Assembly (NCBI GenBank): GCA_025924435.1
Contig: JAICIL010000051.1
Location: 1-18,597 of the forward strand
Origin: Chloroflexia bacterium
GTDB lineage: Bacteria > Chloroflexota > Chloroflexia > Thermomicrobiales > JALYUS01
Length of the DNA stretch: 18,597 nucleotides
Direction: 5' to 3'
Shown: piece by piece, positions 7,270 through 14,792 of the stretch
Layout: each line of letters opens with the position of its first letter
Numbering within the stretch: position 1 is the stretch's first letter
Notes under the pieces: model-generated
Databases searched by the model: none
Told to the model about the DNA's origin: nothing
The model's input: only the letters and a program-made list of their open reading frames with translations
Translations under genes and position numbers: made by a program

Positions 7270-8067
7270 ATGATGATTGTTGATAGCCACTGCCACGTCT
7301 CGCTCTCGTGGTACGAGCCGGTGGAGACGCTGCTCTTTCAGATGGAGCGCCATGGCGTCTCGCACGCCGTCCTGGTGCAGATGCAGGGGCAGACGGACAA
7401 CGACTACCAGTTCGAATGCGTCCGCCGCTACCCCGGCCGGTTCGCGCCCGTCGTCGTCGTGGACACCGAGCGGCCCGACGCGCCCGACGCGCTGGAGCGC
7501 CTCGCGGAGCGGGGCGCGAGCGGCGTCCGCCTGCGGGCGACGACGCGCTCGCCGGGCGACGATCCGCTGGCGATCTGGCGCGCGGCGGGCCGCCTCGGCC
7601 TCGCGGTCAGTTGCTCCGGGTCGGGCGCGGAATTTGCGGCGGACGACTTCGCCGCGCTGGTGCAATCCCTGCCGGGGGTGACGATCGTCATCGAGCATCT
7701 CGGCTCCCACAGCCGCCCGGACATGACCGACGCGGAACGCGCCGCGCGGCAGCGGGCGTTCGCGCTCGCCCGCTTCCCGAACTGCTCCATCAAAGTAACC
7801 GGCCTCGGCGAGTTCTGCCAGCGCGCCATGCCGGTGACCGAGCCGTTTCCCTTCGTGCGGCCGATCCCGCCGTATCTCTCGCAGGTCTGTGACGCCTTCG
7901 GCCCGCAACGGATGATGTGGGGCAGCGACTACCCGCCCGTGGACGCGCGCGAGGGGTACGGCAACGCGCTGCGCGGCACAATGGCGCAATTCGCGGAACG
8001 GAGCGAGGATGATCGCGCCGCGATCTTCGGCGGCACGGCCCGCACGCTCTTTCCCCCGCGCGGTTGA
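7270..8067 (+). CDS. Amidohydrolase family 2 metal-dependent hydrolase
   Basis: Encodes 265 residues. It is a TIM-barrel hydrolase of the Amidohydro_2 (COG3618-like) group. It shows the metal-binding HxH at residues 7-9 (VDSHCHV), His143 in 'IVIEHLGSH', and Asp220 in 'RMMWGSDYPP', the standard order for this family. The start is ATG at 7270 (a second ATG follows directly at 7273), preceded by the strong site GAGAGGAGAG. Members hydrolyse lactones or decarboxylate or hydrolyse small carboxylated substrates; nothing here decides which. The gene could be co-transcribed with the sulfurtransferase (64-base gap, same strand), but no functional link is obvious. No signal peptide is present, so the enzyme is cytoplasmic. 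Confidence 0.88.
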   Translation: MMIVDSHCHVSLSWYEPVETLLFQMERHGVSHAVLVQMQGQTDNDYQFECVRRYPGRFAPVVVVDTERPDAPDALERLAERGASGVRLRATTRSPGDDPLAIWRAAGRLGLAVSCSGSGAEFAADDFAALVQSLPGVTIVIEHLGSHSRPDMTDAERAARQRAFALARFPNCSIKVTGLGEFCQRAMPVTEPFPFVRPIPPYLSQVCDAFGPQRMMWGSDYPPVDAREGYGNALRGTMAQFAERSEDDRAAIFGGTARTLFPPRG

Positions 8068-8149
8068 GGCGCTTCGCGGCGGCCATGCCGATATGGATCC
8101 TTCGGCGTGGTATGTGGTATGAGGAAGGATTGTCATCTACAGGAATCCG

Positions 8150-8200
8150 CAGATTTTTGCTCGATGCCGTGAGAATTTGCTCATATTGTGTTATTATACT
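8150..8200 (+). promoter_or_regulatory. AT-rich promoter-like segment upstream of the desaturase gene
   Basis: This is the most AT-rich part of a 233-base gap. It contains TATACT at 8195-8200 and TTGCTC-like hexamers at 8157 and 8177, but none is at the ideal 17-base spacing. With a start near 8207, the mRNA leader would be about 95 bases long, long enough for post-transcriptional control. The desaturase therefore probably has its own promoter rather than being read from the amidohydrolase. Confidence 0.35.
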
Positions 8201-8300
8201 GATGCAGCGCTGACAACGACCGAGCGTTCTCGCGGCCGGGCGGCACATCGCCCGTTCCCGCTTCAGTCGTGTTTTCCTGATGTTGCAGAAAGGTGGGCCC

Positions 8301-9365
8301 ATGACGGCCCCGGTACTCACCGTCCTCGGTACTGATCCCGCTGTTTCCCCGATCAACGACCATCGCGAACTGCGCCGCCGCGTGCAGGAGGCGGGGTTGC
8401 TCGAACCCCAATCCCGCTCGTTCGGCGTCAATCTCGTCATCACGGGCGGGCTGATCGCCGCCGGTATCGCCTTCCTCGTCGCCTTCCACGCGCTCTGGGG
8501 CGTCCTCATCGGCGCGCTCTTTTTCGGCGTCGTCTCGGTGCAGATCGCCTTCCTCGTCCACGACGCCGGGCACCGGCAGGGCTTCGTCCGCCGCTGGCAG
8601 AACGCGCTGGTCGGCCTGATCGGCGGCGATCTGCTCCTGGGAGCGAGTTACGGCTGGTGGGTCGGGAAGCACAACGCGCACCACGCGCACCCGAATCATG
8701 CCGATATGGACCCCGACATCGAACTGCCCATGATCGCCTTCACCGCCGAGCAGGCGATGGAGAAGCGGGGCGTGCAGCGGCTGGTCGCGAAACACCAGGT
8801 CTGGTTCGCGCTCCCGCTGCTCTCGCTCGTCGCCTACGGCCAGCGCCTGTCGAGCGCCCTGTACGTGCTGCGCGAGCGCTCCCGCTATCGCCGCTGGGAG
8901 GCCGCCGCGCTCATCGCAAACGCCGTGCTCTACGTGGGCGTGCCGCTCTACCTGCTGGGGCCGTGGTCGGCGCTGCTCTTCATCGCGGTCCATCAGGCGT
9001 GCATGGGCATCTACCTCGGGCTGGTCTTCGCGCCCAACCACAAGGGGATGGCGATGATTGACGACGAGACGCCGCTCGACCCGCTGCGCGCGCAGGTGCT
9101 CACCGCCCGCAATGTGCACGGGCATCCGGTGACGGATTGGCTGTACGGCGGGCTGAACTACCAGATCGAGCATCACCTCTTCCCGTCCATGTCGCGCAGC
9201 CGGTTGCGCCTGGCGCAGCGGATCGTCGCGGCCTTCTGCCGGGAGCGGGGCATCGCCTATCACGAGACGTCGGTCATGCGCTCGTATGTGGAAATCCTGG
9301 GATCGCTACGCGCCGCCGCCGCGCCCCTGCACGCTCGCCACCGGCGCTACGATCCCGTGGCGTAG
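8301..9365 (+). CDS. Membrane fatty acid desaturase (acyl-lipid/acyl-CoA type)
   Basis: Encodes 354 residues. It is an integral-membrane di-iron desaturase that inserts a cis double bond into an acyl chain, using O2 and electrons from ferredoxin or a similar donor. The three histidine boxes are present: HDAGH (87-91), HNAHH (124-128) and QIEHH (288-292). The QxxHH third box and the NHADMDPDI segment are typical of front-end/delta-6-like and DesA3-type desaturases. No cytochrome b5 domain is fused. Hydrophobic spans are at about 43-65, 66-86, 104-120, 167-182 and 203-245. The ATG at 8301 is preferred because GAAAGGTGG lies just upstream; an in-frame ATG at 8280 would add seven residues (MLQKGGP) translated from that same ribosome-binding region. 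Regiospecificity cannot be read from sequence. Confidence 0.93.
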   Translation: MTAPVLTVLGTDPAVSPINDHRELRRRVQEAGLLEPQSRSFGVNLVITGGLIAAGIAFLVAFHALWGVLIGALFFGVVSVQIAFLVHDAGHRQGFVRRWQNALVGLIGGDLLLGASYGWWVGKHNAHHAHPNHADMDPDIELPMIAFTAEQAMEKRGVQRLVAKHQVWFALPLLSLVAYGQRLSSALYVLRERSRYRRWEAAALIANAVLYVGVPLYLLGPWSALLFIAVHQACMGIYLGLVFAPNHKGMAMIDDETPLDPLRAQVLTARNVHGHPVTDWLYGGLNYQIEHHLFPSMSRSRLRLAQRIVAAFCRERGIAYHETSVMRSYVEILGSLRAAAAPLHARHRRYDPVA

Positions 9366-9416
9366 GACGCATGCGCAGGGCGTATGCGGCGGATCCGACA
9401 CACGGGCGGCATTCTG

Positions 9417-9425
9417 TGGTATACT
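9417..9425 (+). promoter_or_regulatory. Extended -10 promoter element for the RRM gene
   Basis: TGGTATACT is a TGn extended -10 element with TATACT at 9420-9425. A weak -35 (CCGACA) lies 19 bases upstream at 9395-9400. The transcript would have a leader of roughly 90 bases before the ATG at 9524, resembling the long leaders of cold-inducible mRNAs (inference). Confidence 0.4.
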
Positions 9426-9523
9426 ACGAATTCAAATGTCCTCGCTTCGTACTGGTATGGATCAGGCGCGAGAACGACAAGTCGCGCGTGAGGTTCCGAC
9501 CGGCGGGCGAGAAAGACAGTGGA

Positions 9524-9817
9524 ATGGCAAAGAGTTTGTATGTTGGCGGCCTCCCCTACTCGACGAACGAGGATGCGATCCGCACGCTGTTCGCCGGGGC
9601 GGGAGACGTCAGTTCCGTGCGCGTCATCATGGATCGCGAGACGGGTCAGAGCAAGGGATTCGCGTTCGTCGAGATGGCGAATGACGCGGAGGCGCTGATG
9701 GCGGTCCAGCAGTTCAACGGCTATCAGATGGATGGCCGCTCCCTGACCGTGAACGAGGCGCGCCCGCGCGAAGAGCGGAGCGGCGGCTCGCGCGGCGGCG
9801 GCTACCGCAGCTACTAA
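9524..9817 (+). CDS. Single-RRM RNA-binding protein with glycine/arginine-rich tail
   Basis: Encodes 97 residues. One RNA recognition motif fills residues 3-80: RNP2 is LYVGGL (5-10) and RNP1 is KGFAFVEM (44-51), with the aromatic residues that stack on RNA (Tyr6, Phe46, Phe48) all present. Residues 82-97 are Arg/Gly/Ser-rich and end in YRSY. This is the architecture of bacterial and cyanobacterial Rbp proteins, some of which are cold-induced and act as RNA chaperones or in mRNA localisation. The start is ATG at 9524; the upstream site is weak (GTGGA directly before the ATG, GAGAAAG further up), but the sequence from MAKSLYVGG is the usual family start. The gene follows the desaturase by 158 bases with its own promoter-like element and ends just before a strong hairpin. 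Confidence 0.95.
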   Translation: MAKSLYVGGLPYSTNEDAIRTLFAGAGDVSSVRVIMDRETGQSKGFAFVEMANDAEALMAVQQFNGYQMDGRSLTVNEARPREERSGGSRGGGYRSY

Positions 9818-9830
9818 CGCCACGACGATC

Positions 9831-9866
9831 ACGAAAGCGAGGGCCAGTGATGGCCCTCGCTTTCGT
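9831..9866. terminator. Perfect 16-bp hairpin, probable bidirectional terminator
   Basis: Bases 9831-9846 (ACGAAAGCGAGGGCCA) are the exact reverse complement of 9851-9866, with a GTGA loop. It lies 13 bases after the RRM gene stop and 31 bases beyond the stop of the convergent minus-strand gene at 9898. On the plus strand the distal arm ends CTTTCGTGTCT, a weak T-rich tail. The length and perfection of the stem and its place between convergent genes fit a shared terminator. Confidence 0.75.
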
Positions 9867-9897
9867 GTCTCTGTCGTACCAGCCGAAAAGGGGACGA

Positions 9898-10194
9898 TCA
9901 CCCCATCTGGAGGACCGTGTCGAGAAGGCGGCGCAGCGAGGCGGTTTCCGCCTGACCCTCATCGTTGAACCGGATCGTGCGCTGCTGGCTCCCGTCCCGC
10001 ACACTAATCTCGTTCTGGAGGAGGTCCGCCCCCACCCCGCCCGCAGCGGCATCCACGGGAAGCGCGAAGAAATTGAGATCCCGCACGAGTTGCTCGACGC
10101 TTTGCGCGGCGGACGCATCGAGCCGCGCGGTATCCACCGTTTTCGCCTCCGTGATGCCCGCGAACCCGCCGCTTCGTCGCACCGATATCTGCAT
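9898..10194 (-). CDS. Emfourin-like (protealysin inhibitor family) protein
   Basis: Encodes 98 residues. The start is ATG at 10194, with GGAGGG seven bases upstream on the minus strand; in-frame sequence further upstream is low-complexity Arg-rich and looks non-coding. The N-terminus 'MQISVRRSGGFAGI' followed by 'TARLDASAAQSVEQLVRDLNFFALP' and a C-terminal 'LQNEISVRDGSQQRTIRFNDEG...LRRLLDTV' matches the pattern I know for emfourin, the small cytoplasmic protein that inhibits protealysin (M4) by blocking its active site. The gene lies 76 bases downstream of an M4-like metallopeptidase gene on the same strand, the same order as the protealysin-emfourin operon of Serratia. The inhibitor role is inferred from resemblance plus context. 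No signal peptide is present, so it would act on intracellular enzyme. Confidence 0.75.
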   Translation of the reverse strand: MQISVRRSGGFAGITEAKTVDTARLDASAAQSVEQLVRDLNFFALPVDAAAGGVGADLLQNEISVRDGSQQRTIRFNDEGQAETASLRRLLDTVLQMG

Positions 10195-10270
10195 GGGCGT
10201 TCCCTCCAACGGGCACGGAGCCTGGGGAATTGTCCGCCCCAGACCCCATCGGCCCTTTCTCGCCGCGTCG

Positions 10271-11794
10271 TTACTTCTTGCTTCTCGCTTTCCTCCCCGC
10301 CGTCTCCGCATCATTGAGCATGGAGGCGAGCGTGCCGCTCGTCAAGGTCTTGCGTAGCGATTCGATCTCCGCCTGCAACGCCTCATCGGAGCCGTTGTAC
10401 TCGGGGAGCCGCATCGTGCCGCAGCAGCCGCGACGATCCTGCACCGCCCCCGGCGTGTAGGGGGTCTCGTAGCCGGGTTCGAGCATCGTCCCCTCTTCGT
10501 GATCGTCCGTCAGCGGGGTCGGCGACACGACGAGTTCGCGGACACTGGCCCGGTTGCGGATGAAATTCCGGTACTGGACCGGTTTGCCATCCGCCGCCGC
10601 GATCGTCAACATCTGGTTGATGACATCAACGAAGGTCGCGTTCGACGCGGGCGCGGCGATAATCGCGCGCAGCAGCAGGCTTTGCAAATATTGCGCGGAG
10701 CGGTAGAGGACCGCCGCGTCGTCCTCGCGCGCCGGGTTGCGCTCGAAGGCGAAAATATCCGCCAGCACGTCGTACATGAAGCCGGTAAAGACCTGCGAGA
10801 GGGAGTGGACCTCTGTGCCGACCTCGCTCAATTTGAAGTCGTTGTCCGCGTTGCGCAGGCCGTTGAGCCGCCCGAGGACGAGGCCGAACTGCTCGGCGAG
10901 ATCGGAGAGGAAGTTCTTATCGTGCAGGTTGCTCTTCGTCTGCGCGATGAGGGCCTCGATCTGGTCGAACTGGGAGAGTGCGAGGAAGATCGCCGTCAGA
11001 TCGCCGAAGGACTCGTGCAGCGCGCCGGTCTGCGGGTTGCTGCTCGCGCCGATCCAGTTGGGCTTGAGGCCGTCGAGGATGGAGTGCCCCGTCTCGTGCG
11101 CCACGATGTCGAGCGACTGGCAGGTGAAAATCGTCGGCGCGGGCGCGGGCGCGCCCGGCTTGGGAAAGAAGCCGAAGTTCAGCGACTTGCCGCTGCGGCT
11201 GTAGAAGGCGTTCTGCATCACCGACTGGTGCGGCAGGACCTGGATCGGGTCCGTATTCCCGCCCGTATTCCATTGGAACGGCAGGATCGTCACGCCGAGG
11301 GAACCGAGCGCGCGCTGATACATCGTGAGCGTTTCCCGCACGACCGCGAAGGTGTGGACGGCGTCGAACTGGTCCGTGCCGGGGGTCTCGATGTAATCCT
11401 GGAGCGCGTTCGGGTTGACCGCCGGCATCCCCGTGATGCTCGTGACGATCCGCGCATCGCGCGGGCCGGGGAAGACGTGCCCGGGGAGGAATGCCTTGCG
11501 GATGCCGATTTCCGCGACGGAGGGGTCCTGCTTCCACATCAGCACCCGCGCACCGGCCAGCAGAATGGGCGGGATCGGGATGGGGATCGGGGTTGGAATC
11601 GGGATCGGCGTCGCCCGGGGCAGGGTCGGCACGGCGTTTAATCGTACATCATTGTGATGCTGGCGGTACTCGGCCGTCGGCGTCGGCACAAATCCGACGG
11701 GGACGGCGGGCCGCTCCGGTATCCGCGCGGAGGGGCGTTCCGTGGCGGTCACGGAGGCATCGGCGACGACGGTGGTGGGATACTGGTTATCCAT
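10271..11794 (-). CDS. M4-like (gluzincin) zinc metallopeptidase
   Basis: Encodes 507 residues. The ATG at 11794 is preceded by AAGGAG eight bases upstream. The catalytic core has 'DIVAHETGHSILDGL' with HETGH at 233-237 (two zinc His and the general-base Glu), 'GALHESFGDLTAIF' with Glu261 as third zinc ligand, and 'EVHSLSQVFTGFMYDV' with His330 as the likely transition-state His. 'NAFYS' at 195-199 corresponds to the NAF(W/Y) substrate-binding motif of thermolysin-type enzymes. No signal peptide and no recognisable FTP/PepSY or protealysin-type propeptide is visible; the first 80 residues are instead Pro-rich and end in a Pro-Ile repeat. The C-terminal 85 residues carry a CC pair (RRGCCGTMRLPEY) and a charged helix. 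The enzyme is probably intracellular or exported non-classically, and controlled by the emfourin-like product of the next gene. Spacing from HETGH to Glu261 is slightly longer than in thermolysin, so it may belong to a sister family of M4. Confidence 0.85.
   Translation of the reverse strand: MDNQYPTTVVADASVTATERPSARIPERPAVPVGFVPTPTAEYRQHHNDVRLNAVPTLPRATPIPIPTPIPIPIPPILLAGARVLMWKQDPSVAEIGIRKAFLPGHVFPGPRDARIVTSITGMPAVNPNALQDYIETPGTDQFDAVHTFAVVRETLTMYQRALGSLGVTILPFQWNTGGNTDPIQVLPHQSVMQNAFYSRSGKSLNFGFFPKPGAPAPAPTIFTCQSLDIVAHETGHSILDGLKPNWIGASSNPQTGALHESFGDLTAIFLALSQFDQIEALIAQTKSNLHDKNFLSDLAEQFGLVLGRLNGLRNADNDFKLSEVGTEVHSLSQVFTGFMYDVLADIFAFERNPAREDDAAVLYRSAQYLQSLLLRAIIAAPASNATFVDVINQMLTIAAADGKPVQYRNFIRNRASVRELVVSPTPLTDDHEEGTMLEPGYETPYTPGAVQDRRGCCGTMRLPEYNGSDEALQAEIESLRKTLTSGTLASMLNDAETAGRKARSKK
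11567..11608 (-). repeat. Pro-Ile codon repeat inside the metallopeptidase gene
   Basis: On the minus strand this segment encodes PIPIPTPIPIPIPP (residues 63-76) from short, nearly identical units of CCGAT/CCCCAT type. It is a microsatellite-like tract likely to vary in copy number by slippage. A change by multiples of six bases would keep frame and change only linker length between the N-terminal region and the catalytic domain. Confidence 0.7.
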
Positions 11795-12454
11795 GCGAGA
11801 TTCTCCTTACCCTGCGGGATCACAACGGACAGCCGTGCCGCACGTTCGCTGGCATGATCCCTAGGGGTGCATGGCAGCGAAGAAGCGGCGCATAACCGAA
11901 CAGAGAAAGGTATTCCTCTCCATTGAGGAGAAAAGGGTGTACCGCGACCGGGAAGGGCGATTTCGCCGCCCTCAGGTCGTGTTGTTCGCGCTATTGTGAG
12001 GATCGGAAAATGAGCGTCTTCGCTCGTGCCGGTGGAGAAGGCCGTTCGTGCCGATTCATCTCCACCGATGGTTCAGCATCGCTGCGTGAGGATTGACCAT
12101 CATGGGACCGTCGCCGTCCCCTCGGATATCCGTCGTTTACGGGGGCACACCTCCCACTCCGCCACCGACGATGGCTGCTATGCGGCTGTTTTGCGATTGA
12201 TGCGATGCGACCCTCCTACGAGTGTACGGCGACACAGGGGATGTACGGCATCTGCTCGCTCAGGACTTTCGTTAAATTGCGTATCTGTATTGTACGCGAG
12301 TACTTTCCATTGTCAATAGTCCCGATATACTAATCCATTCAGAAAGGCGCGCAAGGCGAATTTTATCCGCCCACACGACGGCATGCTGAGATGACAGGGC
12401 GACTATCCTGCCCTGTCGTCAACATACGGTATTTCTCTCCGAGGGCGGTGAATG
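11795..12454. other. Gene-poor stretch of about 660 bases
   Basis: No convincing gene is seen. The single plus-strand reading frame of usable length (12026-12319) has no ribosome-binding site and a composition unlike its neighbours. Base composition turns AT-richer around 12260-12360. It holds the peptidase ribosome-binding site (next to 11795), a small dyad at 12012-12025 (GAGCG/CGCTC), a lone TATACT at 12326-12331 with no matching -35, and the hairpin at 12393-12417. No tRNA-like cloverleaf or terminal inverted repeats were seen. Confidence 0.5.
12393..12417 (-). terminator. Hairpin downstream of the small minus-strand gene
   Basis: GACAGGGC (12393-12400) pairs exactly with GCCCTGTC (12410-12417) around a 9-base loop. 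It lies 37 bases past the stop of the minus-strand gene ending at 12455. No T-tract follows on the minus strand, so it is only a terminator candidate. Confidence 0.4.
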
Positions 12455-12754
12455 TCACATGATGTGGAAATCGGCGGAGAAAGTCCTCGCACAGCGCCGT
12501 ATCTCTTCGACGCGGGTGGCCTGATAGCCCGTCCGGGCGATTCCGGTCGCGGCCCCGGCCAGTTGATGCGACATCGTCTCTTTGCCGAGTGGGGTCATCT
12601 CGCCGTCGTACCACTCTTCCAGGAGCCGTTGGGAAAGCCCCGTCACATCCGCGATTTCCGGGTGGAGGATGAGGGTATCAACGACATGGGCGAGAATGAA
12701 TGTCAGCAGAGTCGTCGTGTACTCACTGTCAACCATCCCGGATTCGTTCGCCAT
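12455..12754 (-). CDS. Hypothetical protein, 99 aa
   Basis: I do not recognise a family. The ATG at 12754 has GGAGG ten bases upstream, a good support for a real gene. The product is a soluble, mostly helical acidic protein (TTLLTFILAHVVDTLILHPEIADVTGLSQRLLEEWYDGE, then ATGIARTGYQATRVEEIRRCARTFSADFHIM). The hydrophobic stretch at residues 13-30 is short and contains His and Asp, so it is more likely a buried helix than a membrane span. It lies 186 bases downstream of adenine deaminase on the same strand; co-transcription is possible but not shown. Confidence 0.6.
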   Translation of the reverse strand: MANESGMVDSEYTTTLLTFILAHVVDTLILHPEIADVTGLSQRLLEEWYDGEMTPLGKETMSHQLAGAATGIARTGYQATRVEEIRRCARTFSADFHIM

Positions 12755-12940
12755 AGGTAAAGCACCTCCAGCAGCATCAAGCCATCTTATGGATGCCTAA
12801 TGCATAAATGGTGCCACGTGTCTGTATGTTTTCTTGGCCTACTATCTGGATCGTAGCGACGGGTCTTTGGGGAACCGCCCCGTGCCACCGTGCATCGTTC
12901 TCTCCGCTCGCATCGTGGAGGTCGTCATGGTAGGAACGGG

Positions 12941-14704
12941 CTAAGTCGCCGTACCCCCCGCGCCCATCGCGATGAATTGCTGCGTCAGCGTGTCCACGAC
13001 GCCGCGATCGGTGATGCGGACGAAGGGAGAGACGGGCAGCGCGAGGCTGGAGATGGCGAGCGCCGGCGATGCCCCGCCGAGGCCGAGTGCCCGCGCCCGC
13101 TCGTTGAAGGCGCGCACTTCCGCCGCGATCTCCCCTACCGGCGCATCCGACATCAGGCCCGCGACCGGCAGTCGCACCGTCGCGGCAATCTCCTCGCCGA
13201 TAGCGAGCGCGACGCCGCCACCGAGTCGGGCGACCTCCCGCACCGCCGCCGCCATCTCCGCCGGGGTGCGCCCCGCGACGATCAGGTTGTGGCTATCGTG
13301 CGCGACCGTCGTCGCCAGCGCGCCATCACGGAGCGGCAGCCCGCGCAGGAGGGCGAGCGTCGGCGGGTGCGGCTGTCCGTGGCGCGGCACGACGCTGAGG
13401 AGCGTCACGCCATCGGGCAAGGGATAGGCGCACTCGCCGCCCGCGAACCGGAGCGTGATGTCGCCGAGCCGCGTCGTGCGCACGGGGTCAATGTCAATAC
13501 ATTTCAGCGCCACCTCGCCCTCCGGCAGATCGCCGGGAACGCGCAGCCGGAAGGTATCGGCGGAGACGGGGGCGATACGCACGGTGTTGTCGAGCGGCGG
13601 TGGCGCGGGATCGGCGAAGTCCGTTATCATCTCTCCATCCCGCGCGACGACGCGCCCGCCCGCGAGGACGATCTTCGCGCGGAAATCGGCGAACGACTCC
13701 ACCAGCACGATGTCCGCCAGTTTACCTGGCGCGATCGCCCCGAGATCGTGGAGACCGTAGCGCACCGCGCCGTTCAGCGTCGCGAAGCGGATGACGAGCG
13801 CGGGGTCAACGCCCGCATCGAGCAGGACGCGCACGCCGCGATCCATGTGCCCGTGCAGGAGCAGGTCGGCGGGATCAATATCATCGGTACAGATGGCGAC
13901 GTTCCACGGCTGCGGGATCTCCTTCACAGCGTCGGCGAGGTACGCGGCGGTGCGGCGGAAGGTGTTCTCGCGCCCGTAGACCCACATGCCGAGGCGCATC
14001 TTCTCGACCATCTCCGCCGCCGTGCGGGACTCGTGCTCCGAATCCACCCCGGCGGCGAGGTAGGCGGCGAGTTCTCGCCCGGTGAGCAGCGGCGCGTGCC
14101 CCTCCAAATTCTTGCCCGCCGCCAGCCCCGCCTCGGCGATCGCGGCGGTGCGCGGCTCCTGCCGGACGATGCCGGGGTAGTCCATCAGTTCCGCCACGCC
14201 GACGACGCGCGGCCAAGCGAGCATCTCCGCCACATCCCCGGCGTCGAACGCCGCGCCCGCCGTCTCGATGCGCGGCACCGCCGGGACAGAGGATGGCACG
14301 GTGACAAAGACGCGCAGCGGCAACCCCTCGCTGGCGCGCAGCATATACGCGACGCCCGCGCGCCCGGTGACATTGCCAATCTCGTGCGGGTCAATGACGA
14401 CGGTCGTCGTGCCGAAGGGGAGGACGCCGCGCGCGAAGTTCGGCGGCGTGACCATCGTGGACTCGATGTGGACGTGCGTGTCCACGAAACCGGGCAGGGC
14501 GATCAGGCCGCGCGCGTCCAGTTCCTCCCGCGCCGTCAGCCCGAACGCACCGCCGAAATCCACGACCGCGATGCGCTCCCCGAAGATGCCGATATCCGCC
14601 CGCGCGATCTCGCCGGTGTAGACATTGACCATCCGCCCGCCGCGGATGACGAGATCGAGCGCCCGATCCCCCCGCGCCGCCTCGACAAGCGCCTGCCGTG
14701 TCAT
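12941..14704 (-). CDS. ade: Adenine deaminase
   Basis: Encodes 587 residues, the usual length. It hydrolyses adenine to hypoxanthine and ammonia in purine salvage, with a binuclear metal centre. The amidohydrolase part has 'GLIALPGFVDTHVHIESTMVTP' (HxH at 77-79), 'TTTVVIDPHEIGNVTG' (105-111), 'NLEGHAPLLTG', 'DSEHES' and 'NVAICTDDIDPADLL' (catalytic Asp region), followed by 'NGAVRYGLHDLGAIAPGKLADIVLV'. The C-terminal adenine-deaminase domain contains 'VAHDSHNLIVAG' and 'GGGVALAIG'. These are diagnostic for AdeC/YerA-type adenine deaminases and not for adenosine deaminase. The ATG at 14704 is chosen from GGGAGG seven bases upstream and the start MTRQALVEAARG; a start 20 residues earlier has no such site. 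I saw no purine riboswitch in the short upstream gap. Confidence 0.96.
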   Translation of the reverse strand: MTRQALVEAARGDRALDLVIRGGRMVNVYTGEIARADIGIFGERIAVVDFGGAFGLTAREELDARGLIALPGFVDTHVHIESTMVTPPNFARGVLPFGTTTVVIDPHEIGNVTGRAGVAYMLRASEGLPLRVFVTVPSSVPAVPRIETAGAAFDAGDVAEMLAWPRVVGVAELMDYPGIVRQEPRTAAIAEAGLAAGKNLEGHAPLLTGRELAAYLAAGVDSEHESRTAAEMVEKMRLGMWVYGRENTFRRTAAYLADAVKEIPQPWNVAICTDDIDPADLLLHGHMDRGVRVLLDAGVDPALVIRFATLNGAVRYGLHDLGAIAPGKLADIVLVESFADFRAKIVLAGGRVVARDGEMITDFADPAPPPLDNTVRIAPVSADTFRLRVPGDLPEGEVALKCIDIDPVRTTRLGDITLRFAGGECAYPLPDGVTLLSVVPRHGQPHPPTLALLRGLPLRDGALATTVAHDSHNLIVAGRTPAEMAAAVREVARLGGGVALAIGEEIAATVRLPVAGLMSDAPVGEIAAEVRAFNERARALGLGGASPALAISSLALPVSPFVRITDRGVVDTLTQQFIAMGAGGTAT

Positions 14705-14792
14705 CTGCGTGCCTCCCGTCGAGTGTTTCTGTATTTCGGTGCTCAATCGCGTACAATGTCGCACGCATGATAGCCGGAACTGCGAGGAATGT

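Noticed and set aside
12026..12319. 97-codon plus-strand frame in the gene-poor stretch
   Set aside because: There is no ribosome-binding site, and the Arg/His/Ser/Cys-rich composition does not look like a folded protein.
12859..12883. Hairpin (ACGGG...CCCGT, or GGGG...CCCC) downstream of adenine deaminase
   Set aside because: Stems are only 4-5 bp and mutually exclusive, with no T-tract; too weak to call a terminator.
12890..14770. 626-codon plus-strand open frame opposite adenine deaminase
   Set aside because: The Arg/Asp/His-rich translation has no recognisable motif, while the minus strand encodes complete adenine deaminase with all motifs.
14705..14792. Possible purine riboswitch upstream of adenine deaminase
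   Set aside because: The gap before the start codon is short, and I could not find the three-way junction with its conserved loop sequences.
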